Origin: Chitinophagales bacterium
Lineage (GTDB): Bacteria > Bacteroidota > Bacteroidia > Chitinophagales > UBA2359
Direction: 5' to 3'
Length of the DNA stretch: 35,916 nt
Assembly (NCBI GenBank): GCA_020629005.1
Contig: JAHDEE010000046.1
Coordinates: 1 to 35,916 of the forward strand
A model generated the notes under the pieces. The model was not told the DNA's origin and did not search any database. It saw only the letters and a list, made by a program, of their open reading frames with translations. Position 1 is the stretch's first letter, and every line of letters starts with the position of its first letter. The translations under genes and the position numbers were made by a program. Of the stretch, positions 16,742-26,080 are shown piece by piece.

Positions 16742-16749
16742 TACTTTTG
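16719..16749 (+). promoter_or_regulatory. Promoter of the SDR-FAH-E1 unit overlapping the end of anmK
   Basis: TTG at 16719-16721, a 20-nt spacer, then TACTTTTG at 16742-16749 fit the Bacteroidota sigma-A pattern (TTG, N19-20, TANNTTTG). The -33 part lies inside the last codons of anmK and the -7 begins right after its TAG. It is 25 nt upstream of the SDR ATG. Confidence 0.6.
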
Positions 16750-16774
16750 CGGTCTGGCTAATACATGAAAACCT

Positions 16775-17767
16775 ATGATTCTGGTAACTGGTGGCAGTGG
16801 CTTCCTTGGAGCACACCTGATACGTAAGCTGATACGAGCTAATGCAGGGTCCGTGCGGGCCATCAGGAGAAAGAAATCCAGTATTCCAAAAGACTTAAAA
16901 TCGCAGGTAGAGTGGATCAAGGCTGATTTGCTCGACACCTCATCATTGCTGGAGGCGGTTCGTGACGTGCAAGAGGTTTACCACTGTGCTGCGCTTATTT
17001 CCTTTGATCCGAAGCAGCGGGACCATATGTATCAGGTCAATGTAGAAGGCACTGCCAATATGGTTAATGTTGCTTTGCAAGCCGGTGTAGAAAAGCTGCT
17101 ACATGTCAGTTCGATCGCTGCATTGGGCAGGTTTGCTAAAGATGGCGCAGAAGTGGATGAGCAGTGTGCTTTCGACGCGGAAAAATCCACATCGCACTAC
17201 GCACTGTGCAAATACGAATCGGAAATGCAGGTGTGGAGAGCTGTAGCAGAAGGGTTGGCGGCAGTGATCGTAAATCCCTCGATCATAATTGGCCCTGCAG
17301 ACAACTGGAAGCTTGGCTCGGCCAGGCTGATCACTCAGGCCTGGGAAGGTCTGCCATTTCATCCCTCAGGTGGCTCTGGTTTTGTAGATGTAAGAGATTG
17401 TGCTGAGGCAATGATACAACTGATGCGAGTTCCTGCGGCTATTGGAGAACGGTTTATACTGAATGGAGCTAACGCCAGTTACCAGGAATTCTTCGCTCAC
17501 GTTTTAGCTATGCTGGGCAAAAAGCCGACAAGAGGGGCATTGCCTCGCCCTTTAGGAGAAATTGCCTGGAGAGCTGAAAAGCTGCGTAGCACAATGACCG
17601 GAAAGTCGCCCATATTAACACGAGAAACATTTAGGCAAACGCAGCAATTTTTCAAATACAGCAATCAGAAGGTGTCTGAATTACTAAACTATGAGTTCTT
17701 ATCTTTGGAGCAAAGTCTTAGCGACAGCTGTGAGGCTTTCCTTAAACAGGTAACAAAGAGCAAATAG
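16775..17767 (+). CDS. NAD(P)-dependent epimerase/dehydratase-type SDR
   Basis: A 330-residue extended short-chain dehydrogenase/reductase. The Rossmann glycine motif is LVTGGSGFLGAHL (TGGSGFLG, residues 5-12), DLLD at 51-54 suits the cofactor adenine contact, HVSSIAALG (110-118) carries the active-site Ser region, and HYALCKYESE gives catalytic Tyr142 and Lys146; NPSIIIGP follows as in this subfamily. The basic RAIRRKKS after strand 2 suggests NADPH preference. Substrate cannot be named; dihydroflavonol-4-reductase-like and sterol dehydrogenase-like enzymes share this architecture. It is the first gene of a tight unit: the next gene starts 5 nt after its stop. Confidence 0.88.
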   Translation: MILVTGGSGFLGAHLIRKLIRANAGSVRAIRRKKSSIPKDLKSQVEWIKADLLDTSSLLEAVRDVQEVYHCAALISFDPKQRDHMYQVNVEGTANMVNVALQAGVEKLLHVSSIAALGRFAKDGAEVDEQCAFDAEKSTSHYALCKYESEMQVWRAVAEGLAAVIVNPSIIIGPADNWKLGSARLITQAWEGLPFHPSGGSGFVDVRDCAEAMIQLMRVPAAIGERFILNGANASYQEFFAHVLAMLGKKPTRGALPRPLGEIAWRAEKLRSTMTGKSPILTRETFRQTQQFFKYSNQKVSELLNYEFLSLEQSLSDSCEAFLKQVTKSK

Positions 17768-17772
17768 ACCGT

Positions 17773-18384
17773 ATGAAGATAATTTGTGTTGGGAGAAACT
17801 ATGCAAAACACGCCCAGGAAATGAAAAGTGAGGTTCCGACCGAACCAGTGCTTTTCATGAAGCCCTCAACGGCTTTGATGATCAACAACAAGGACTTTTG
17901 GTATCCTGACTTTTCGGAAAATATACACCACGAAGTCGAGTTCGTTCTCCGCATTTGCCAGCATGGCCGGTCAGTTCAGGAAAAATATGCCTGGAAGTAC
18001 TATGATGCGATCACTGTTGGCCTGGATTTTACAGCTAGAGACATACAGGCAAAGTGCAAACAGAAAGGACTACCCTGGGAAAAGGCCAAATCATTTGATA
18101 ATAGTGCCCCGGTCGGCAGATGGATTCCGATGCAGGAAATCGAAGATCCCAAGGCGCTGAAGCTTTCGCTGAAGCGCAATGGTGAAGAAGTGCAGCGAGG
18201 CAGTCGTTCGGATTTAATCTTTGATTTTGACTTTCTGGTGAGCTATATTTCCATATACTTTACGCTCAATAAAGGGGACTTGATTTTCACAGGCACTCCT
18301 GAAGGAGTGGGACCGATTGCGAGAGAAGACCTGCTTACGGCCTATTTGAACGAGGAGAAATTATTAACTTGTAGAGTTAAGTAG
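17773..18384 (+). CDS. Fumarylacetoacetate hydrolase family protein (FAHD1-like acylpyruvase/decarboxylase)
   Basis: A compact, 203-residue single-domain FAH-family enzyme. MKIICVGRNYAKHAQEM is the usual start, followed by the metal ligands in HHEVEFVLRI (E54, E56) and GLDFTARD (D85), then KSFDNSAPVG, LIFDFDFLVSYIS and the C-terminal GDLIFTGTPEGVGP. All ligands are present. Relatives hydrolyse acylpyruvates or decarboxylate oxaloacetate; which applies is not decided by sequence. Gaps of 5 nt upstream and 26 nt downstream place it in one transcription unit with the SDR and the ketoacid dehydrogenase E1, which suggests aromatic or branched-chain acid degradation but proves nothing. Confidence 0.9.
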   Translation: MKIICVGRNYAKHAQEMKSEVPTEPVLFMKPSTALMINNKDFWYPDFSENIHHEVEFVLRICQHGRSVQEKYAWKYYDAITVGLDFTARDIQAKCKQKGLPWEKAKSFDNSAPVGRWIPMQEIEDPKALKLSLKRNGEEVQRGSRSDLIFDFDFLVSYISIYFTLNKGDLIFTGTPEGVGPIAREDLLTAYLNEEKLLTCRVK

Positions 18385-18410
18385 TAAGCATTAACGAAAT
18401 TGTTCAAACT

Positions 18411-20504
18411 ATGGACGAAGTGGCCTTATCGGGAAAAAAGAAAAGCAAGAAGAAAGATTTGAAAGAGATAAGCCTGCAAGCTTACGAATTAATGCTAAAG
18501 GCCAGATACATGGCCAGAATTTACGATGAAAATCGTAGCATCACCAAATATGTACACAGTACGTCCAGAGGCCATGAAGCCATACAATTGGCCACGGGAA
18601 TGCAGCTCAAACCGTACGATTATGCTGCTCCCTATTACCGCGACGAGTCCATGTTGCTCGGCATGGGATTTAGCCCTTATCAGCTAATGCTGCAATTGCT
18701 TGCCAAACGGGACGACCCTTTTTCAGGTGGTCGAAGCTACTATAGTCATCCTGCCAGCAATGACCCTAATTTTCCGACTATCCCTAATCAGTCCAGTGCC
18801 ACCGGTATGCAAGCGATTCCAGCAACCGGGATGGCTCAGGGGGTACAGTACCTGGAGCAAAAGGGTCTTGCAGCACATACGCATAAGCCAATAGTGCTTT
18901 GCTCGCTGGGCGACAGCTCTGTAACCGAAGGAGAGGTAAGTGAGGCCTTTCAATTTGCTGCGCTCAAGGAATTGCCAATTATCTACTTGATTCAAGACAA
19001 CGAATGGGGCATATCTGTTAGTTCTGATGAGTCCAGATGCATGGACGCATACGAGTACATACAAGGCTTCAAGCAGATCAAGGCCGTTAGGGTAGATGGT
19101 TCGGACTTCGGCCAATCCTACACCTGCATGCGTGAGGCGATCGATTATGTGCGAAAAGAGCGAAAACCAATACTGGTACATGCACAAGTACCATTGCTTG
19201 GACACCATACCAGCGGAGTGCGAAAGGAGTGGTACAGAAGCGACGAAGATTTGGCCCTGCATGGCAAAGATGACCCAACTCCAAAACTGAGAACCGCACT
19301 GCTCAGCATGGGTGTAAGTGCTGAAGAGCTGGACGAAATGGAGGACCTGGCTAAAGAAGAAATCAGCAAAGCATTTCAGGATGCCGTTGATGCACCTTCA
19401 CCGGAACTGAGCTCCTTGTTTGAGCATGAATTTGTCCCTACTCCTGTTACGGAAGAAGCAGGAGTACGATGCCCTGAGGGAGGTAAAAAGGTGGTTATGG
19501 TAGATGCTGCCTTGTTTGCTATGGATGAGATCATGCGAAAGCATCCTGATGCCGTTTTCTACGGTCAGGATGTAGGGCGTAGACTTGGAGGTGTATTCAG
19601 AGAAGCTGCTACACTAGCCGAAAAATACGGGGACGATCGGGTATTCAATACTGCGATTCAAGAGGCATATCTGGTAGGTTCAACGCTAGGTATGAGTACC
19701 GTTGGTTGTAAGCCAATGGTGGAGATTCAGTTTGCCGATTACATCTGGCCCGGCATCAATCAATTGGTAACCGAATTGTCCAAAGCCTGCTACCTCTCTA
19801 TGGGTAAGACCAATGCACAGAGCTTGATTCGTATTCCAATTGGCGCCTATGGAGGCGGAGGCCCCTATCATTCCGGATGTATCGAATCGGCGGTGCTGGC
19901 TACACGTGGCATTAAAGTGGTATTCCCTTCCAATGCGGCGGACATGAAGGGATTGCTCAAGGCGGCTTTCCTCGATCCGAATCCAGTGGTGTTTTTCGAG
20001 CACAAGGGCTTATATTGGTCCAAGGTGCCGGGTACCGAAGAAGCCAAGACCATAGAACCAGACGAGGACTATATTATTCCGCTTGGGAAGGCAAGACTTG
20101 CATTGGAACCAGAAGCCGAAAAGCTCGAAAATGGCGAAACGCTATGTGTCATCACCTATGGCATGGGTGTGCATTGGGCATTGAATGCGGCCAAGAACTT
20201 CGTTGGGCAAATTGAGATCGTAGACCTGCGTACCCTGTATCCGATGGACGAAGAGGCCGTGTTTGCCGCAGTGAGAAGACATAATAAATGTATTGTGCTC
20301 ACCGAAGAGCAGTCCCTCAACTCCATGGCAGAAAGCCTGGCTGGCAGAATATCCATGCAATGCTTCCAGGACTTAGATGCACCTGTGCAGGTTTTGGGAG
20401 CGGAGAATCTGCCTGCAATTCCGCTAAATATTGACCTCGAAAGAGAGATGCTGCCCAATGCAGAAAAGCTCGGAAGAGTGATTGAACGCCTCTTGAACTG
20501 GTAG
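18411..20504 (+). CDS. Fused E1 alpha-beta of a branched-chain-type 2-oxoacid dehydrogenase
   Basis: Thiamine-diphosphate-dependent E1 that decarboxylates 2-oxo acids and passes the acyl group to the E2 lipoyl domain. The 697-residue chain is a fusion: residues 20-330 are the alpha subunit, with the TPP motif GDSSVTEGE at 167-175 ending in QDNEWGISV, and residues 355-697 are the beta subunit, recognised by FYGQDVGRRLGGVFREA, FNTAIQEAYLVGSTLGMS, IPIGAYGGGGPYHSG and KVVFPSNAADMKGLL. A short Lys-rich leader (GKKKSKKKDLK) precedes the alpha domain. Fused E1 of this kind is common in Bacteroidota. No E2 or E3 gene lies in the window. Branched-chain 2-oxoacids are the likely substrate; pyruvate-type activity cannot be excluded. 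It is the last gene of the SDR-FAH-E1 unit. Confidence 0.92.
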   Translation: MDEVALSGKKKSKKKDLKEISLQAYELMLKARYMARIYDENRSITKYVHSTSRGHEAIQLATGMQLKPYDYAAPYYRDESMLLGMGFSPYQLMLQLLAKRDDPFSGGRSYYSHPASNDPNFPTIPNQSSATGMQAIPATGMAQGVQYLEQKGLAAHTHKPIVLCSLGDSSVTEGEVSEAFQFAALKELPIIYLIQDNEWGISVSSDESRCMDAYEYIQGFKQIKAVRVDGSDFGQSYTCMREAIDYVRKERKPILVHAQVPLLGHHTSGVRKEWYRSDEDLALHGKDDPTPKLRTALLSMGVSAEELDEMEDLAKEEISKAFQDAVDAPSPELSSLFEHEFVPTPVTEEAGVRCPEGGKKVVMVDAALFAMDEIMRKHPDAVFYGQDVGRRLGGVFREAATLAEKYGDDRVFNTAIQEAYLVGSTLGMSTVGCKPMVEIQFADYIWPGINQLVTELSKACYLSMGKTNAQSLIRIPIGAYGGGGPYHSGCIESAVLATRGIKVVFPSNAADMKGLLKAAFLDPNPVVFFEHKGLYWSKVPGTEEAKTIEPDEDYIIPLGKARLALEPEAEKLENGETLCVITYGMGVHWALNAAKNFVGQIEIVDLRTLYPMDEEAVFAAVRRHNKCIVLTEEQSLNSMAESLAGRISMQCFQDLDAPVQVLGAENLPAIPLNIDLEREMLPNAEKLGRVIERLLNW

Positions 20505-20511
20505 CCGGTAT

Positions 20512-20561
20512 ACAATCCTCGATACTCGCTAATTCTGGCAATTTACAGCCCGTAGGATTGT
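20512..20561. repeat. Inverted repeat between E1 and metK
   Basis: ACAATCCT (20512-20519) and AGGATTGT (20554-20561) are perfect 8-bp inverted arms around a 34-nt loop. The right arm overlaps or abuts the TTG -33 region of the metK promoter. No T-tract follows, so it is either a weak terminator for E1 or an operator-like element. Confidence 0.4.
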
Positions 20562-20562
20562 G

Positions 20563-20592
20563 TTGTTACTTATCTGCATTTCGCTATCTTTG
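20563..20592 (+). promoter_or_regulatory. metK promoter
   Basis: TTG at 20563-20565, a 19-nt spacer and TATCTTTG at 20585-20592 match the Bacteroidota consensus closely. The ATG of metK is 44 nt beyond the -7 element, so the leader is about 37 nt, too short for a known SAM riboswitch. Confidence 0.7.
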
Positions 20593-20636
20593 CAGGATTA
20601 ACGAAATTAGAAACTAACATAAAAATCCTGGCTATC

Positions 20637-21887
20637 ATGTCTTACCTATTTACATCTGAGTCTGTCTCAGAAGGACACCCCGATAAGGTTGCTGATCAGA
20701 TTTCTGACGCCGTGCTTGATGCTATTTTGCTTCAAGACAAAGAAAGCAAGGTTGCCTGTGAAACTTTTGTAACTACCGGGCTCGTAGTGGTCGGTGGCGA
20801 AATTCACAGTACTGCCTATATCAACCTCGACAGTCTGGTACGAGGCGTTATAGACCAGATTGGATACAATAAATCGGAATACCAGTTTGATGCAAAATCC
20901 TGTGGTATCATCTCAACACTTCACGAGCAAAGTTCAGACATTCGTCAAGGTGTCGATCGTGCCAGTATAGAGACACAGGGAGCAGGAGACCAAGGAATGA
21001 TGTTTGGCTATGCCACCAACGAGACCAAGAATTATATGCCTCTTACCCTGGAGCTTTCGCATATGATACTGGAAGAAATGGCTGCCATTCGCAAGGCCGG
21101 GAAGGTGATGAAGTACCTTCGTCCGGACTCAAAGTCGCAAGTAACTATCGAATACACAGATGACCACAAGCCCAAAAGCATTCAGAGCATCGTAATCTCG
21201 ACCCAGCACGACGATACGATTGGCGATGAAAAACAAATGCAAACCCGGATCGAAAAGGATGTCAAAAAACACTTGATTCCAAAAGTGCAAAAGCGACTCT
21301 CAGCAGATCTGGCAAAAATGCTAGGCTCAAAGAAAATTAAGTACTTAATCAATCCAACTGGGAAATTTGTCATCGGCGGTCCACACGGCGATACAGGGCT
21401 TACCGGAAGAAAGATTATCGTTGATACTTATGGCGGTAAAGGTGCGCACGGAGGTGGAGCATTTTCTGGTAAAGATCCATCAAAAGTAGATCGTTCGGCA
21501 GCTTATGCGACCAGACATATTGCCAAAAATTTAGTAGCCGCTGGCGTTGCCGATCAGATCTTGGTGCAGGTGGCCTATGCTATTGGTGTTGCGGAGCCGG
21601 TTGGACTTTATGTAAACACCTACGGCACAGCTAAAGTAGACAAGAGCGATCAGGAGATTGCAGATATTACCAACGAGCTTTTTGATCTTCGTCCTGGCTT
21701 GATCATTAAACGACTGGGACTCAAGAATCCAATCTTTTCGCCTACTGCCAAGTATGGACACTTTGGCCGACAACCTGGAAAGATCTCCTTAAAGCACGGC
21801 AAAGGTAAAGCGAAACAATTCAACACCTTCACCTGGGAAAAGCTGGATTACGTATCCAAAGTGAAGAAGGCATTTAAGATCAAATAG
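20637..21887 (+). CDS. metK: S-adenosylmethionine synthetase
   Basis: Makes S-adenosylmethionine from methionine and ATP. The 416-residue protein shows the family signatures: [20 protein letters not shown] at the N-terminus (ATP and Mg ligands), [12 protein letters not shown] in the middle (MetK signature 1), [38 protein letters not shown] (signature 2, P-loop-like) and [13 protein letters not shown]. All are intact. It is preceded by its own promoter and followed by a bidirectional terminator, so it is probably monocistronic. The chain is slightly longer than the E. coli enzyme because of insertions, including [19 protein letters not shown], seen in Bacteroidota members. Confidence 0.98.
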   Translation: MSYLFTSESVSEGHPDKVADQISDAVLDAILLQDKESKVACETFVTTGLVVVGGEIHSTAYINLDSLVRGVIDQIGYNKSEYQFDAKSCGIISTLHEQSSDIRQGVDRASIETQGAGDQGMMFGYATNETKNYMPLTLELSHMILEEMAAIRKAGKVMKYLRPDSKSQVTIEYTDDHKPKSIQSIVISTQHDDTIGDEKQMQTRIEKDVKKHLIPKVQKRLSADLAKMLGSKKIKYLINPTGKFVIGGPHGDTGLTGRKIIVDTYGGKGAHGGGAFSGKDPSKVDRSAAYATRHIAKNLVAAGVADQILVQVAYAIGVAEPVGLYVNTYGTAKVDKSDQEIADITNELFDLRPGLIIKRLGLKNPIFSPTAKYGHFGRQPGKISLKHGKGKAKQFNTFTWEKLDYVSKVKKAFKIK

Positions 21888-21926
21888 AGTGTAGACCAAA
21901 GCAGCCTTATATACCCAATAAAATGA

Positions 21927-21957
21927 AAGGGCCGACCACAAGTTGTGATCGGCCCTT
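21927..21957. terminator. Bidirectional terminator between metK and the DUF11 gene
   Basis: AAGGGCCGA (21927-21935) pairs with TCGGCCCTT (21949-21957), and CACAA (21937-21941) pairs with TTGTG (21943-21947), leaving one mismatch and a one-base loop; in reality a few bases will stay open at the tip. It separates convergent genes. On the minus strand a TTTCATTTTATT tract follows; on the plus strand the tract is poorer. Confidence 0.8.
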
Positions 21958-21985
21958 CGTCATATAAATAAATACTCCCCGTAAA

Positions 21986-24900
21986 TTATTTGATAATTGT
22001 GATTTGTCGGGTGCTACTGTGCTCCGAACCAAGCACCTTCAACAGATAAGTCCCTTGAATCAAATCCTCGACCCAAATTTCCGTGGAAGAAATGCTAAGT
22101 CCGCCTTGCTTCACCAGTTTACCAGTGATGTCAAACAACTGGTAGCTATCGTATCCACCTCCAGCAGTATCCAAATAAATCATACTAGAAGCAGGATTCG
22201 GATAGAAAGAAATTTGCTTGCCAGGCAAAATCGTACCCTCATTATTCGTCGGTTCCTCAACAAAGATCGGCTGTGGCTCATTCTTCGAAGTAATGGCACG
22301 CACGTTCTTGATGCTGAATTTGTATTCTGAGTTTTTCTTACCAGCAATATCATCAATCATTCCGTGGATAGCGCATACCGGGCCAAATCCTGTTTGATCA
22401 GATTGGTCATTTCTGGTGATGGCAATATCAACCTCGTAACTAGACTGTAACAAGTATTCGAAAGTCAGCAAATTAACCCCTTCTTCTCCTACCCAGGAGT
22501 CGCCAAAGTCAACAAAGAAAGTCCCAGGCACAAACTCAATATTTTCAAAACTCACTGTGAAAGCCAATCCATAGGTATTAGAAGCCGGAATGCTCTCCGT
22601 ACCAAGTCGTACCGGAAGGTCAAGGAACATCCCTGAGCTCAAAATATCTGCAGGCTCCTCCAGAAACAATTGTGGGTCATCTTCAGTGGCCTCCATAGCA
22701 TCCTCGGTCTTTCCATGAGTCAGGCCATAGTTCTCAGTGATAGCCAACTGATCTGACATTGTCACCTGCCCATCACCATCACAGTCTGCATGGTTGTAAT
22801 TGACTTCATCATCAAAGTATCCTTCCCAGCAGTCGGCTTCAAATCCTTGCCATTCAGTAGATGTCTCCGCTCTTGCAGGCCCGCTAGTACCATAGACAAG
22901 TCCCAGATTCAGCAGATCAAAGTTGTTGGCAATGCCATCATTGTTCGCATCTCCAGGCCATACTTCCTCTGTACAAGCTGGCCCAGCCACCGTTATCGTA
23001 ATACCTGCTTCGTCGTCTTCACTTTGGTCGCCATCATCGTTATTAGGCTCAGAGTCAAAATCTGCTGCGCCGTCAACATCACTGTATTTGATGATTTCAG
23101 CCAATATCTGGTGATCACCAGCTTCAGCAGCTCCAAGTGTTAGCGTCAGGGTTTCAGGCTCATTGCGTTTCACCTCTCCTACATTCCAGACCGACTCAGC
23201 CGAAGCAAACAAACCCTCGCTCGCAATCGCTCCAATGAAGGCAAGCCCTTCAGGAAGTGCAATTGAAACTTCAACAGCATCCGCGTCGTGCATATATTCA
23301 TTCGTGATTTCCAATACCACCTCGAATTGCTCATCAAGTAAATAGCTTTCTGGAACAGCAGTAATTTCCAAGGCAAGATCTACTATCGGAGTATCATTTA
23401 AGGCATTCACCCAAACCTCTGCTCCGGCTTCATCATCTTCTATATGCTGGCCATCATCATTGTTTGGCGTCGAATCCACATCCTGCTGGTCAGCGGCAAT
23501 TACCTGAGCCTCAAAGTAGAATATCCCACCATCGTATGGCATTTGGATACGCTCCAGGAAGCGATAGCCTCCTGCCTGAATCTCTCCAACATCCCAGATT
23601 CCTGTCACAGGATCGTAGTCCCACTCATCACTGGAAACAAATGCATATCCAGGATCAACAGGGTAGTACACCTGCACGCCAGTCGCATCTGTCAAACTAT
23701 TGTTATAAAGCGTCAGTGCAGAGTAGGTATTATCTCCGGCATAGTCATCACCTGAATGCGCTTCCATACTTAGTTCAAGATCTATCACACCTGCTGGTGG
23801 ACCACCACCTCCAACTTGTAGTAGGACACCTGCCTCGTCATCTTCCGATTGATCTCCATCGTCATTATGCGGCTCAGAGTCGATATCATTCTGACCGGCT
23901 TCAGTCACTTGAAAGCTCCATGGAAGAGCTCCCAAGGCCATTCCGTAAACCATCATTGTACCACCCAAGGCCCGAGTTTCGCCAGCTGCAAGCAAAGCAA
24001 TGTCTTTGTAGAGAATGTACTCATTCATCTCAAATTCGAAGTCGCCCATCACATATTGGAGATCAGTAGAAAGATCAGAACGCACCTGTACGCTCGTAGC
24101 ATCATCTGGCCCCAGGTTCGTAACGATCAACTCAAAGCCAAACTCCTCCCCTTCTTCAGGTTGCATATCACTCACTACAAACTCCACTTCCAGATCTATC
24201 ACATACTCGACCGTCTCAAACTCTTCAGTGATCACCACCTCATCATCCTCAAAACCGAAAGAATACCACTCAGGACTGGAGTCCAAATCAGGCGTTTCAC
24301 AAGCGGAAACTTTTACTATATAGGTATTCAGACCTGACTCCATTTGAGCTTGAATCTCGCAGGCAATGCTTGCACCAGCAGCTAGGCTCTCTATGCTCCA
24401 GCTATCGCCAGAAAGTGTTGCTCCCGGACTATTTGCAGTTTCGTATATAAGGTTCTCGATGTTTGGAATATCTAAATCCACTACTATGCCTGTTGCATCG
24501 ATGGTACCTTCATTACTCACTACAATATTGTAGCTGGCAAATTGCTCACCAGTCTGGTAGTCAATATTGAAGTCTACTTCCAAATCAGCATAGCTTCCAG
24601 CCGGTTGCACGACCATGGTCACCAATCGCTCATCGTTTTCTGAAGAAGGGGTTCCAAAAATATGATTGGCTGGACTAGAATTAACATCCGTCTGATCACA
24701 AGTATGCACCTGACTTTCCACCACATGAGCACCAACATCTCCTGCCACAGCATTTACAACAAGCTCGGCAACCTCACCGACGCCTAAGTCACCGTGGTAC
24801 CAGATTCCAGTACCAGGACTAAAGTTACCCTCACTGCTTTGCAGTATAGAGCCTGCCGGCACAAATGTCTCAACAGAAACTCCAGTAGCCGCTTCAGGTC

Positions 24901-25894
24901 CGCCATTGGTCAACAAAATCTTGTACTGGAATGGCTCTCCACTTACAGCAGTGATATGCTCCGGTATCGTCATCAACAACAGATCAACAGTCCCATCTTC
25001 ATTGCCGCTCTCCACAAAAAACACTGTACCACACTCATCATCTTCCGACTGATCTCCATCATCATTGTTTGGCGTCGAGTCTATATCTTGTATATTCTCA
25101 TTCTCGCTCCAAGACTCCACTTCGGCAGTTATCTGAGGGCTATCATCAACCGTTGCAACCACTGTTATGCTAAGGTATTCAGTCGCTCCCACCATCATTT
25201 CTCCAGCGTTCCAAATGTCATTCATTACAACATACTGACCTGTACTCGTCTCACTGGAAACAAAAGTAAGTCCTTCGGGAATAGTATGCGCAACATTCAC
25301 GCCATATGCCGCATCAGGCCCTTGATTCGTCAACTCAAAAGTGTAAGTCACCTGATCACCAACCGCAATCGTTGTGGCAGAGATAGTTACGTCCAGTTCG
25401 AGATCAATAGCAGTTCCCCAGGACTCAACCTGAACTCCAACTACAGCCTCATCATCTTCGTCCTGGTTTCCATCATCATTGTTCGGCACACTGTCAATAT
25501 CATCCTCAATTGCACTTATTACTTCGGCATACAGTTCCAGGCTTCCCTCAGCATCAGCAGTTAGTGTCACATCCGTCTGCCGAGACTCGCCAGCCGCCAA
25601 ATTACTTTCAGAAAACTGCAATAAGTGATTCACTACATCATAGACACCGCTTGTAGCAGACACATAGGTAACCATTTCGGGGAGATAAAGGGCTACTTCT
25701 TGTGCTTCGGCATCTGAAGGTCCATTATTGCTAAGGACCAAACTTAGGGTAAAGGTATCACCCTGAGTTACAAAGGTCACATCGGACTCCATTTGTAACT
25801 CCAGGTCAATTGTTTGTGCCTCTATGCTACCTTGGGTAAATAGTAGCGTTAAGAAGAGGCTTAGGGTGTAAAGGCTAAATCTAAATTTTCTCAT
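21986..25894 (-). CDS. Secreted DUF11-repeat protein with dockerin-like and cohesin-like domains and T9SS sorting tail
   Basis: The start MRKFRFSLYTLSLFLTLLF (ATG 25892-25894) gives a normal signal peptide ending IEAQ; the frame stays open to 25966. The 1302 residues hold seven DUF11/CARDB-like immunoglobulin-fold repeats of about 130 residues each (about 27-970), most starting IDLEL and several with NNGPSDA/NQGPDAA-type motifs. Five repeats end with a linker close to DSTPNNDDGDQSEDDE; repeats three and four have diverged linkers. Residues 974-1075 carry two dockerin-like EF-hands, GDANNDGIANNFD and DCDGDGQVTMSD. Residues 1076-1227 look cohesin-like. The last 75 residues (ISFYPNPASSMIYLD to the end) are a type A T9SS sorting domain, so the protein should be exported and anchored or released at the surface. 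Asp/Glu-rich linkers suggest calcium binding. Function is unknown; an adhesin or surface matrix role is plausible. Confidence 0.85.
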   Translation of the reverse strand: MRKFRFSLYTLSLFLTLLFTQGSIEAQTIDLELQMESDVTFVTQGDTFTLSLVLSNNGPSDAEAQEVALYLPEMVTYVSATSGVYDVVNHLLQFSESNLAAGESRQTDVTLTADAEGSLELYAEVISAIEDDIDSVPNNDDGNQDEDDEAVVGVQVESWGTAIDLELDVTISATTIAVGDQVTYTFELTNQGPDAAYGVNVAHTIPEGLTFVSSETSTGQYVVMNDIWNAGEMMVGATEYLSITVVATVDDSPQITAEVESWSENENIQDIDSTPNNDDGDQSEDDECGTVFFVESGNEDGTVDLLLMTIPEHITAVSGEPFQYKILLTNGGPEAATGVSVETFVPAGSILQSSEGNFSPGTGIWYHGDLGVGEVAELVVNAVAGDVGAHVVESQVHTCDQTDVNSSPANHIFGTPSSENDERLVTMVVQPAGSYADLEVDFNIDYQTGEQFASYNIVVSNEGTIDATGIVVDLDIPNIENLIYETANSPGATLSGDSWSIESLAAGASIACEIQAQMESGLNTYIVKVSACETPDLDSSPEWYSFGFEDDEVVITEEFETVEYVIDLEVEFVVSDMQPEEGEEFGFELIVTNLGPDDATSVQVRSDLSTDLQYVMGDFEFEMNEYILYKDIALLAAGETRALGGTMMVYGMALGALPWSFQVTEAGQNDIDSEPHNDDGDQSEDDEAGVLLQVGGGGPPAGVIDLELSMEAHSGDDYAGDNTYSALTLYNNSLTDATGVQVYYPVDPGYAFVSSDEWDYDPVTGIWDVGEIQAGGYRFLERIQMPYDGGIFYFEAQVIAADQQDVDSTPNNDDGQHIEDDEAGAEVWVNALNDTPIVDLALEITAVPESYLLDEQFEVVLEITNEYMHDADAVEVSIALPEGLAFIGAIASEGLFASAESVWNVGEVKRNEPETLTLTLGAAEAGDHQILAEIIKYSDVDGAADFDSEPNNDDGDQSEDDEAGITITVAGPACTEEVWPGDANNDGIANNFDLLNLGLVYGTSGPARAETSTEWQGFEADCWEGYFDDEVNYNHADCDGDGQVTMSDQLAITENYGLTHGKTEDAMEATEDDPQLFLEEPADILSSGMFLDLPVRLGTESIPASNTYGLAFTVSFENIEFVPGTFFVDFGDSWVGEEGVNLLTFEYLLQSSYEVDIAITRNDQSDQTGFGPVCAIHGMIDDIAGKKNSEYKFSIKNVRAITSKNEPQPIFVEEPTNNEGTILPGKQISFYPNPASSMIYLDTAGGGYDSYQLFDITGKLVKQGGLSISSTEIWVEDLIQGTYLLKVLGSEHSSTRQITIIK

Positions 25895-26080
25895 AACATT
25901 CAATTTGTTCTGCATCGCTATCAACAGTACAAATATGCCTCCTATCCCCAAATTCAGCATGTACAATTTTCAGGCAAAGAATCACAAAACATAACCCCAC
26001 ACAAACCTTTATCATTGATTTACAGCGAATTATCACACACACTGGTATCAAAACAAGTCTCCAAAACAGCTCCACACCCC

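Noticed and set aside
20593-20636. SAM riboswitch upstream of metK.
   Set aside because: The predicted leader after the TATCTTTG box is only about 37 nt, too short for any known SAM aptamer, and no aptamer pairing is seen.
23464-24337. Long open frames on the plus strand opposite the DUF11 gene.
   Set aside because: They are shadows of a repetitive acidic coding sequence and show no family features or promoters.
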